DNA of 64,000 bases from positions 9,854 to 73,853 of the forward strand of contig JBBDMX010000086.1 of the NCBI GenBank assembly GCA_040878035.1, in the 5' to 3' direction. A program made the translations under genes and the position numbers. Below the pieces are notes generated by a model. It was not told where the DNA came from, did no database searches, and worked only from the letters and a program-made list of their open reading frames with translations. The DNA comes from JBBDMX01 sp040878035 (GTDB taxonomy: Bacteria > Planctomycetota > Phycisphaerae > Phycisphaerales > Phycisphaeraceae). This document shows, in pieces, positions 34,986 through 42,619 of the stretch (position 1 is its first letter; each line of letters begins with the position of its first letter).

Positions 34986-36485
34986 CTATTGCGAAGCTGC
35001 AGCATCGGGGGCGGGCGGTATTTCGACGGCGCCCGGTGCACCGCGGGTAAACGAGATATCACGCGAGACGGGCATCACGTCGTCGAACAACGTCTTGCGC
35101 GGGTTGCGCTCCCGGCGATGGAACGCCATCAGGACCGCCGAGGCAAAATACGCCAGTACGCCCAAGGCCACGATCAACAGCACGATCTGCGTGATCCACT
35201 GAAGCGTCGGTGTCGGCGACACCAGGTGACCCAAGCGCATCACGACGTGGCCGGGGGCTCCCACCGACCCCAGAACCACGCCCGCCGGCTGCGGCACCAC
35301 CGCGATCCACACCGCCGTGCCCACCAGCACCACCAGCGAACAGGGCAGGAGCACCTTCACGCACACGTGCAGCACCTGGTCGATGCGAATCCGCGGCAGC
35401 GTCCAACGCAGCCAGATCTGCACGAAGAGCACCGCCATCGCCTTGGTGACGAACCAAGTCATGCAATAAGCGTTGAGCGCGATCAACCCGCTGCTCGACA
35501 GCCCCAGCACGCCGGCCGTCTCCGACCAGCCCTGGGCGCCGGCCAGCGCCCCGCTGAAATACAGCTGGCCCGCCTCGATCGGGTTGTAACCGATGGCTGC
35601 GTAAACCGGGTCGTATGAGCCCAACGGGCTATTCCACCCGCCCAGAAACAGCGATGCTTGAATCGCCCCGACCACAAAAATCCCGGCATACTCGGCGAAG
35701 AAGAAAAACGAAAACCGCATGCCCGAGTACTCGGTGTGGAATCCGGCGACGAGTTCGCTTTCGCTCTCGGGCAGGTCGAAGGGAGCCCGCTTGTTGCTCG
35801 CCAGGCTGGCGATGAAGTAAAGCAGAAACGCGATGAAGATGAAGGGGTTGTGGAAGACGAACCAGCTCGTGATCCCGCCCCCCTGGAGGTAGGACAATTC
35901 CAGCAATTGGAGGGTGCCGGCGACCAGCACGCCGCAGATGATGGAGATGCCCAGCGGGATTTCGTAGCTGACCATCTGGCAGGCTTCGCGCATGGCGCCG
36001 TAGATGGCCCATTTGCTGTTACTGCCCCACCCCGCCAGGATCACGCCCATCACCTCGACCGACAGCACCGCCAGCAGGTAGAGCACGCCGATGTTCAGGC
36101 CGGCCTCGAAGACCCACTGCGGACCAAAGGGCAGCGCCAAAAACGCGGCGAACACCGGGGCGAACGCCAGGTACGGCGCCAGGCGGAAAAGAAATCCATC
36201 CGCCCCGCTGGGGATCAGGTCTTCCTTCATCAGCAGCTTGGCGCCGTCGGCAATCGACTGCGCCCAGCCATGCCACCCGCCCACATGCATCGGCCCCAGC
36301 CGCGACTGCATGTGACCTGCAACCTTGCGCTCCCACCAGATGGCGAACATCGCCAGCACACTGATCCCGCCGGTGAACACCGTGGCCACCAGCGTGAAGC
36401 GCAGGGCGATGGTGATCCACACGGACCAGACGCCGGGATCCAGGGAAAGCTGCTGTGCGATCTGTTGGGCAAGTTCGTTGATCAT
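34986..36485 (-). CDS. nuoH: NADH-quinone oxidoreductase subunit H
   Basis: A 499-aa polytopic subunit of respiratory complex I that forms part of the quinone tunnel. Conserved loops are AIWWERKVAGHMQSRLGPMHVGGWHGWAQSIADGAKLLMKED, ASNKRAPFDLPESESELVAGFHTEYSGMRF and FVQIWLRWTLPRIRIDQ. It is longer than typical NuoH (330-440 aa), with a soluble C-terminal tail after residue 465 ending in a Pro/Ala-rich stretch and an enlarged last loop. No other nuo gene lies within view. Confidence 0.95.
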   Translation of the reverse strand: MINELAQQIAQQLSLDPGVWSVWITIALRFTLVATVFTGGISVLAMFAIWWERKVAGHMQSRLGPMHVGGWHGWAQSIADGAKLLMKEDLIPSGADGFLFRLAPYLAFAPVFAAFLALPFGPQWVFEAGLNIGVLYLLAVLSVEVMGVILAGWGSNSKWAIYGAMREACQMVSYEIPLGISIICGVLVAGTLQLLELSYLQGGGITSWFVFHNPFIFIAFLLYFIASLASNKRAPFDLPESESELVAGFHTEYSGMRFSFFFFAEYAGIFVVGAIQASLFLGGWNSPLGSYDPVYAAIGYNPIEAGQLYFSGALAGAQGWSETAGVLGLSSSGLIALNAYCMTWFVTKAMAVLFVQIWLRWTLPRIRIDQVLHVCVKVLLPCSLVVLVGTAVWIAVVPQPAGVVLGSVGAPGHVVMRLGHLVSPTPTLQWITQIVLLIVALGVLAYFASAVLMAFHRRERNPRKTLFDDVMPVSRDISFTRGAPGAVEIPPAPDAAASQ

Positions 36486-36538
36486 GGGACGTGGGCAGAT
36501 TCTAGCAACTTCGCGCCAAGGCGCGCCCCACGGAGAGG

Positions 36539-36560
36539 CATGCCCACTTTAGTGGGCATG
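36539..36560. repeat. 22-bp palindromic repeat, copy 4
   Basis: CATGCCCACTT followed by TAGTGGGCATG; ten-base arms pair perfectly around TT. It lies between nuoH and the URO-D family gene, so it could end transcription from the URO-D operon before nuoH. Confidence 0.85.
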
Positions 36561-36568
36561 TAAGGGCG

Positions 36569-37540
36569 TCAAGGCGCCTGCACCGCCCGGCAGAAGGCGA
36601 GGTAATTCTCATCGGGAATGTAGTCCTGCGGGCTGGTGTTGCAGGCGGCGATGAAACGCCCGCGCACGCCGCCGAGGCGGAGCATCTCCCGCGTTTCCCG
36701 GCGGATTTCCTCGGGGCTGGCATGCTTGAGGAAGACCACGTCCATATTGCCGCACAAGGCGATGCGGTCGCCGAAAGTCTGCACGAGATGGCCCAGGTCT
36801 TTGGCCTGCTTCTCGCAGCCGTGCACGGCGCAGATGCCCAGGTTCAGCAGCATGGGAATCACCTCGTCGAGCTTGCCGTCGCTGTGAAAGGTGAAGGGAA
36901 TGCCCAGGTCGCGCACCGCTTGGACAGTGCGGCGCGTCGGCTCAAAGCAGAAGTCGCGAATCATCCGCGGGTCGATCATCGTGCCGGTCTTGTAGGCGCA
37001 GTCGCCGTTGTAGAGCACGAAGTCGGGGCGGACCTTGCTGACGATGCGGCGGACGCCCTGGAGGTTGCGGGCTTCGCACCATTGCATGGCTTGGTGGATG
37101 AACTCGGGCCGGTCGTAGCAGGCCACGGCGAATTCTTCGAGGCCCATGGAGCCGGCGATGCGGTCGAAGCACCAGCCGATGATCAGCCAGGTCGCCAGGC
37201 CGGCGTCATGGCAGCGGCGTTGGGCGTCGAGCAGCGGCTGGACCTGGGCGTCGTAGTCGGGCTCGGGGCGCTGGCGAAGTTGATCGGCGTCGCGCAAGGC
37301 GCCGCCGCCGTACCACACGCCGGCGTCGTTAGGCTCAACCTCCGCCTGCCACCAGGAGCCGATGTCCAGGCCGCCGATGCACAGCGCCGCGTGGCCCAGA
37401 TCGGCCGCCATGGCGGTCATGTCGCCGCCATAGCGACGCCGGCAGAAGTCGGGCATGGCGAACCACACCTCCCACAGCGGCGGGCGATCCACGCACTGCC
37501 CGGCCAGCAAAGCCATGAGTCGTTCGGATACCTCGCGCAT
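36569..37540 (-). CDS. Uroporphyrinogen decarboxylase family protein
   Basis: A 323-aa TIM-barrel protein of the URO-D/methyltransferase superfamily. Family features are the N-terminal RLMALLAGQCVDRPPLWEVW, the middle PDFVLYNGDCAYKTGTMIDPRMIRDF, FHSDGKLDEVIPMLLNLGICAVHGCE and RIALCGNMDVV. It is unlikely to be HemE, because its FHSDG and GNMD motifs are those of corrinoid-methyltransferase-like and catabolic paralogues common in this kind of genome. It follows the PhyH-family gene by 19 bp, suggesting one transcript under the divergent AraC regulator. Confidence 0.8.
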   Translation of the reverse strand: MREVSERLMALLAGQCVDRPPLWEVWFAMPDFCRRRYGGDMTAMAADLGHAALCIGGLDIGSWWQAEVEPNDAGVWYGGGALRDADQLRQRPEPDYDAQVQPLLDAQRRCHDAGLATWLIIGWCFDRIAGSMGLEEFAVACYDRPEFIHQAMQWCEARNLQGVRRIVSKVRPDFVLYNGDCAYKTGTMIDPRMIRDFCFEPTRRTVQAVRDLGIPFTFHSDGKLDEVIPMLLNLGICAVHGCEKQAKDLGHLVQTFGDRIALCGNMDVVFLKHASPEEIRRETREMLRLGGVRGRFIAACNTSPQDYIPDENYLAFCRAVQAP

Positions 37541-37559
37541 TAGGATGGCTCCGGACGTT

Positions 37560-38408
37560 TCAGTTGCCGCCGATGGCTTTGGGCTTGTGCAAGGGCGATA
37601 CGGTGTTGCCGCAGGGACGGGGGCAGTGGATCCACTGGCCGGCGGCGTCCTGGCCGCGGCAGATGATGGCGCCCGTGCCCCAGTCGGGGTCCATCACCCG
37701 CACCGTCGACGGGCAATAGCGGAGCGTCAGCCCGCAGCGGCGACGATCGGATGGATTGGGCCCCGAGCCGTGGGCCAGCATATCCGCGTGCAAGGAGATT
37801 TCCCCGGCTTTGAGTTCAAACGACACGGGTGTTCCCAGCCGATCGATGTCCTGGATTTCCTGCCCCAGCACCGCGGCCTTGTCCGTCTGCTTCCAGCGCA
37901 GATGACCCAGGCGATGCGTGCCGGGGATCACCTGCATGGCGGCGTTGCCCACATCCGCGTCATCGATTGCCAGCCAGGCGGTTACCGTCCGCGCCGGCGA
38001 CAGCGGCCAGTAGGACGCGTCCTGATGCCACGGCACCGACTTGGGGTCGCGTGGCATCTTGCAGAAAAAGTGCGTGGCCCAGCAGATGAGGTCCGGCCCG
38101 ATCAGGTCCTGCACTAGGTCGAGGATCACCGGGTGCGTCGCCATGTCCCAGATGCCTTCGCAGTGGCGATGGAAGCCGTTGATGGCGTAGGTGTCCCGCC
38201 CATCGTCATGCGCTCGCATCGTCGCCAGCAGGTAGTCGAAGTACGCGCGGTTGGCCTCGGCCTGCAAATCGGTGTAGATGCGGAACGGCTTGAGGTAGCC
38301 GTCGCGGTTGTACTGCTCGATCTGCTCTGCGGTGAGGGTGATGGGATTCGAATTGGCGACGGGGGCGAAGTCCAGATCCGTACGGTGCTCCTGCATGACG
38401 GGCGGCAT
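37560..38408 (-). CDS. Phytanoyl-CoA dioxygenase family oxygenase
   Basis: A 282-aa Fe(II)/2-oxoglutarate-dependent dioxygenase fold. The iron site is HQDASYWPL (HxD), with the distal His in LHADMLAHGSGPN and the 2-oxoglutarate Arg in RRCGLTLRYCPS. The N-terminus has the usual TAEQIEQYNRDGYLKPF. Family members hydroxylate lipids, sugars or small acids; no substrate can be assigned. Start at 38408 has GGAG upstream; 38396 is the alternative. First gene of an apparent two-gene operon divergent from the AraC gene. Confidence 0.85.
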   Translation of the reverse strand: MPPVMQEHRTDLDFAPVANSNPITLTAEQIEQYNRDGYLKPFRIYTDLQAEANRAYFDYLLATMRAHDDGRDTYAINGFHRHCEGIWDMATHPVILDLVQDLIGPDLICWATHFFCKMPRDPKSVPWHQDASYWPLSPARTVTAWLAIDDADVGNAAMQVIPGTHRLGHLRWKQTDKAAVLGQEIQDIDRLGTPVSFELKAGEISLHADMLAHGSGPNPSDRRRCGLTLRYCPSTVRVMDPDWGTGAIICRGQDAAGQWIHCPRPCGNTVSPLHKPKAIGGN

Positions 38409-38567
38409 AGTAGGTCTCCATGATGCGAGCCGGGCCGGGCCGGCCCCGGTGTCTGGGCGTCGCAAAGGCAGCGTGTCAATGCGGAGCCGGCCGCAAGCAA
38501 GGCCCGCCGTGGCCGAGACGGCCCGGCTCGCGGTCATTCTGCCGCCTCATACCCTACCGCCAGCGCG

Positions 38568-39437
38568 GTGGCTTGGACATGCACGGGCATGCTAATATGT
38601 TGTCCGATCTTATCCTCACGGCCAAATGGAGCAGGCCCGGTGGACTATCCGTGTGAACTCGTTACTGGTGGCCGCTACGTATGCACACCGGGCTGGCGGC
38701 GGGATGTGCCGGTCGTCGATGACTGTCACCGATATTACTTTCCGCGGCGAGGCCAGGGACGGCTGTGGGCGGCGGGTCGCTGGCACATCATTCGCCCCGG
38801 CCGCGTGTATCTGATCCCCGGTCATCAGCCGGTGGCGTACCAGTGCGCCCGGCGGCTGGAGCTCGACTGGCTGCACTTTCGCCTCAACGCCGCCGACGCC
38901 GAGGCCGCCCTGGCGCAACTCGGCGGCGTGCAGGCCTGGCCCACGCGCCAGTGGAGCTTCTGGCGGCCAACCTATACGCACATCGACCAGGCCATGACCC
39001 AACGCCCCCGCCAACTCATCGACCGCCTGGGCGCCATGATCCTCTACTACACATCAGGCCTGATCGCCGAGCAACTCGACGCCCCGCGACGATCCGACAG
39101 CACGCCATGGTTCGAACGCCTGCGACCGGCGGTGGACTTCATGGACCGCCGCTTCCGTGACAACCCCTCGCTGGCGCAAGTCGCCGCACACGTTCATCTA
39201 AGTCCCATCTACTTTCATCGTCGTTTTCGTGAGATTCTGGGTGTCTCCCCGCACGCCTACATGCTGCGAAGGCGCATGCAACTGGCGCGGCAACTCATCG
39301 AGCAGCGTGACGGCTCGATCAAGCAGATTGCCGCCGGCTGCGGCTACGACAGCGCGTTCTATTTTTCGCGCGCATTTAAGCGCCACTTTGCCGTCAGCCC
39401 GCGGGCCATGTGGCGCAGCGGCACAGTGCAGCCGTAA
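38568..39437 (+). CDS. AraC family transcriptional regulator
   Basis: A 289-aa regulator with an N-terminal cupin-like sensor (HIIRPGRVYLIPGHQPVAYQ) and two C-terminal helix-turn-helix motifs: SLAQVAAHVHLSPIYFHRRFREILGVSPHAYM and IKQIAAGCGYDSAFYFSRAFKRHFAVSPR. The start is uncertain: GTG at 38568, ATG at 38589 and GTG at 38640 are all in frame. It sits 160 bp from the divergent PhyH/URO-D operon, which it most likely controls in response to a sugar or related ligand (inference). Confidence 0.88.
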   Translation: MAWTCTGMLICCPILSSRPNGAGPVDYPCELVTGGRYVCTPGWRRDVPVVDDCHRYYFPRRGQGRLWAAGRWHIIRPGRVYLIPGHQPVAYQCARRLELDWLHFRLNAADAEAALAQLGGVQAWPTRQWSFWRPTYTHIDQAMTQRPRQLIDRLGAMILYYTSGLIAEQLDAPRRSDSTPWFERLRPAVDFMDRRFRDNPSLAQVAAHVHLSPIYFHRRFREILGVSPHAYMLRRRMQLARQLIEQRDGSIKQIAAGCGYDSAFYFSRAFKRHFAVSPRAMWRSGTVQP

Positions 39438-39485
39438 GAGCGATCGTTCACCTGGCCGCTTCCAGGTTCGCCGGGTTCCGCTGAT

Positions 39486-39507
39486 CCCACCCGCCGGAGC
39501 GGGTGGG
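39486..39507. terminator. Bidirectional hairpin terminator
   Basis: CCCACCCGC, loop CGGA, then GCGGGTGGG gives a perfect 9-bp GC-rich stem, followed on the plus strand by CTTTCATT. It lies between the convergent AraC and rdgB genes. Confidence 0.7.
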
Positions 39508-39510
39508 CTT

Positions 39511-40185
39511 TCATTCGTGCCCTGGCGCCAGGAACGCGCGAAGTCTTTGGCGCATGAGGCGCGTCGCTTTTCCACGGTGGCTCAATGCATTCTTGTGCTG
39601 GGGCTCAAGCTCCGCGGTGGTCTTGCCCAACTCGGGAATCAGGAACAGCGGATCGTAGCCAAAGCCGTTGCCCCCGCGGCCGCGATGGGGTTGGGACGGG
39701 TCGGCAGCTTCCTGCGGTAGCAGGATGCGACCTTCGACCGTGCCGCAAACGATGATCGGCTGGGCCAAACCCGGACCCGCCAGCGCCATCGCGCAGACGA
39801 ACCGGGCGGTGCGCCGCTCGATGGGCACACTCGCCAGGCGCTCCAGCAGCAGGCGATTGTTGGCCGGATCGACAACGCTGCGCGGCCCATCGACGCCGGC
39901 ATAGCGCGCACTGCGCACGCCCGGCGCGCCGCCCAGCGCATCGACCGCCAACCCGCTGTCGTCCGCCAGGCACAGCATGCCCGTCGCCTGGGCATAGTGA
40001 CGGGCCTTCTTGACCGCGTTGCCTTCGAACGTCGCCGCATCTTCGACCGGCTCGGTTACGTGACGTTCCAAGTGTGACAGGTCGAGCCATTCGATGGGCA
40101 AACCGTCGCGGTCTGCACCATGGGCCAGCACCGCACGAATCTCCTGCACCTTATGTGGGTTGCCCGTGGCGATCAGCAGTTTCAT
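39511..40185 (-). CDS. rdgB: XTP/dITP diphosphatase (RdgB/HAM1 family)
   Basis: A 224-aa house-cleaning nucleotide phosphatase that removes ITP, dITP and XTP. Motifs are LLIATGNPHKVQEI, FEGNAVKKARHYAQATGMLCLADDSGLAVDALGGAPGVRSARYAG, GFGYDPLFLIPELGKTTAEL and SHRGKA. The start at 40185 overlaps the stop of the upstream GH95 gene (ATGA), so the two are coupled; they share no obvious pathway. Confidence 0.94.
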   Translation of the reverse strand: MKLLIATGNPHKVQEIRAVLAHGADRDGLPIEWLDLSHLERHVTEPVEDAATFEGNAVKKARHYAQATGMLCLADDSGLAVDALGGAPGVRSARYAGVDGPRSVVDPANNRLLLERLASVPIERRTARFVCAMALAGPGLAQPIIVCGTVEGRILLPQEAADPSQPHRGRGGNGFGYDPLFLIPELGKTTAELEPQHKNALSHRGKATRLMRQRLRAFLAPGHE

Positions 40186-42539
40186 CGTGTAACCACCTCG
40201 CATTGGCTCATGGCGTCAAGCTTAAGCGTGATGACGCCGCCCGATGGCTGCTCGACGGGGCGCTCGTTGCCATTGACGCTGACGCGACGGATGCGGCAGG
40301 CGCGTGGCAGGCGCAGGCGAAAGGTGCCGGCGCGATCCGGGCAAAGCTGTGCCCAGGTCATACGGCCGGCTTTCCACTGGACGCTGACGGTGACGCCGCC
40401 GCGGGCGCGCAGGCCGGTGAAGCGACCGTCGGGCCAGGCCGGGGGCAGCGCCGGCAGCAGCGCGATTTCGCCGGCGTGCGACTGGAGCAGCATCTCGGCG
40501 ATCCCGGCCGTGCCGCCGAAGTTGCCGTCGATCTGGAACGGCGGGTGATCGTCGAACAGGTTGGGCAGCGTGCTCTTGCGCAGCAGATTGACCAGCATGG
40601 CGTGCGCCCGGCGCGGTTCGAGCAGGCGTGCCCAATGGTTGACGATCCACGCGGCGCTCCAGCCGGTGTGTCCGCCGCCATGGGCCAGGCGATGCTCCAG
40701 GGTCGCCTTAGCCGCGCGGGCAAGCTCCGGCGTACCGCGCGGCGTGATCTGCGTCCCCGGATGCAGGCCGAACAGGTGCGAGATGTGCCGGTGCCCCGGC
40801 TCTATCTCGTCATAGTCCTGCGGCCACTCCTGAAGGCGGCCGGTGCGGCTGATCGCCATCGGCGGCAGCCGATGGCGCGCCGCTTCCAGCTTGCGTACCC
40901 ACGCGCGATCCACACCCAACTGCCGCGCCGCGTCAATCGTGTGGTTGAACAACTCGGTGAGAATCTGGTTGTCCATGGTGCAGCCCATAGCCAGATGGCC
41001 GACCGTGCCGTCGGGCAGTCCATAGGCGTTCTCGGGCGATGACGACGGGCCGCAAAGCAGCCGGCCATGCTCATCCCCGACCAGGAAATCCAGGAAGAAG
41101 CGAGCGGCGTCTTTCATGAGCGGATATGCCAAGTCGCGCAGGAACGCGCGGTCGCCACCGTAGAGGTAGTGCTCCCAAAGGTGGTCGCAGAGCCACGCGC
41201 CGCCCATGGGCCACAGACCGCAGGTGGCGCTGTCGCCGGGCACGGTGAAGCCCCAGATATCGGCGATGTGATGTTGCACCCAGCCGCGGCACCGGTAGTG
41301 CACGCGCGCCGTGCGCCGGCCGTGCCGGGCGATCATCTTCATCCAGTCGAACAGCGGCTCGGTCAACTCGCCAAGCCCGCACACCTCGGCCGGCCAATAG
41401 TTCATCTGGAGATTGATGTTGGTATGGAGGTCGCTGTTCCAAGGTGGTGTAAAGCCGTCGGCCCAGATGCCCTGGAGGTTAGCCGGCAGCGTGCCGGGCC
41501 GGCTACAGGAGATCAGCAGGTACCGGCCGAAGTGGAAATAGAGGCTGGTGAGGCCGGGGTCGTCGCCGCCGGCGCGCAGGCGCTGGAGACGCTGGTCGGT
41601 AGGCAGTCGGTCGAGTTTGCGCTGCGATGCGGCATTGCCGCCGGTTAACTCCAGGTCAACGCGATTGAACCAACGCTGGTGATCGGCGATGTGCGCCTGG
41701 CGAATGACGTCCAGGCTGCGCGACGAGGCCCGGCGAAGCATGGCCGCGGTCAAACGCCGTGGATCGCCGCCGCGATAGTCCGAGTCGGCGACAAGCAGGA
41801 TGGTCAGGGCGTCAGCCTTTTCGACGGCCAGCCGATCGGCGCCGGCGATGATGCGGCCGCCCTGGGGGATCACGTGCAGCCGCGAGGCAAAGCCCACACC
41901 ATGAGCGCCGCACTGGCCGGTCAGTAGAAGCTGATCCTTGCCGATGCGGCGCGTCTGGGCATCGAGCTGGCGGTAAAGGTTGACTAAAACGCTGATCATG
42001 CCCGGTCGATCGCAGGTCAGCCGCACCACCAGGGCGCGATCGACCGCGCTGATGAAGCATTCGCGGGTGAAGGTGGCGGAGCCGAAGCGGTAGCGCACGG
42101 TGGCGACGGCGCGGGCCAGATCCAGTTCGCGGCGATAGGCGGTGACCGATGCGGTTGCGCGCCGCTGGCCCCCGCTCCGGCCCCAGCCCCGGACGGCGCC
42201 GACCTGATGCGTGAAATGCATCTGGAGGTCTGCCAGCATCTGATAGGGCTGAAGTCGATTGGGCGCCCCCATCATCGTGGCTTGGGCCAACTCCAGCGCC
42301 GCGGCGGGTTGGCCTTCCAGCAGCAGGCGGCGCACTTGCTCAAGATGCTCGGCCGCCAGGGGATTGTTCGGATCGGCCGGGTCACGCGCCCAGAGCGAGT
42401 CGAGATTCAGTTGCAGGCGGTCATCCGTCGGGTGGCCAAAGACCATCGCGCCCAACGCGCCATTCCCCAGCGGCAAAGCCTCATTCCACGACTCAGTCCG
42501 ACTCGGATCGGTGTACCACAGCGTCAACGGTTTTGTCAT
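40182..42539 (-). CDS. Glycoside hydrolase family 95 (alpha-L-fucosidase-like)
   Basis: A 785-aa inverting glycosidase. The N-terminal domain starts with LWYTDPSRTESWNEALPLGNGALGAMVFG. The catalytic (alpha/alpha)6 barrel holds HTNINLQMNYWPAEVCGL, with the pair of catalytic-site Asn residues, GPSSSPENAYGL with the probable acid Glu, and PPFQIDGNFGGTAGIAEMLLQSH with the conserved Asp. GH95 members remove alpha-1,2-L-fucose or L-galactose from glycans and plant polysaccharides. No signal peptide is evident, so it may act on imported oligosaccharides. Confidence 0.92.
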   Translation of the reverse strand: MTKPLTLWYTDPSRTESWNEALPLGNGALGAMVFGHPTDDRLQLNLDSLWARDPADPNNPLAAEHLEQVRRLLLEGQPAAALELAQATMMGAPNRLQPYQMLADLQMHFTHQVGAVRGWGRSGGQRRATASVTAYRRELDLARAVATVRYRFGSATFTRECFISAVDRALVVRLTCDRPGMISVLVNLYRQLDAQTRRIGKDQLLLTGQCGAHGVGFASRLHVIPQGGRIIAGADRLAVEKADALTILLVADSDYRGGDPRRLTAAMLRRASSRSLDVIRQAHIADHQRWFNRVDLELTGGNAASQRKLDRLPTDQRLQRLRAGGDDPGLTSLYFHFGRYLLISCSRPGTLPANLQGIWADGFTPPWNSDLHTNINLQMNYWPAEVCGLGELTEPLFDWMKMIARHGRRTARVHYRCRGWVQHHIADIWGFTVPGDSATCGLWPMGGAWLCDHLWEHYLYGGDRAFLRDLAYPLMKDAARFFLDFLVGDEHGRLLCGPSSSPENAYGLPDGTVGHLAMGCTMDNQILTELFNHTIDAARQLGVDRAWVRKLEAARHRLPPMAISRTGRLQEWPQDYDEIEPGHRHISHLFGLHPGTQITPRGTPELARAAKATLEHRLAHGGGHTGWSAAWIVNHWARLLEPRRAHAMLVNLLRKSTLPNLFDDHPPFQIDGNFGGTAGIAEMLLQSHAGEIALLPALPPAWPDGRFTGLRARGGVTVSVQWKAGRMTWAQLCPDRAGTFRLRLPRACRIRRVSVNGNERPVEQPSGGVITLKLDAMSQCEVVTR

Positions 42540-42619
42540 GGCATCTCCAGGGCGGCCATCTTAGCGAGGGCTCGGCGTGGTCGCGGACTGTCCCTCGAAA
42601 GGCGTGCTATCCTTCTGAT

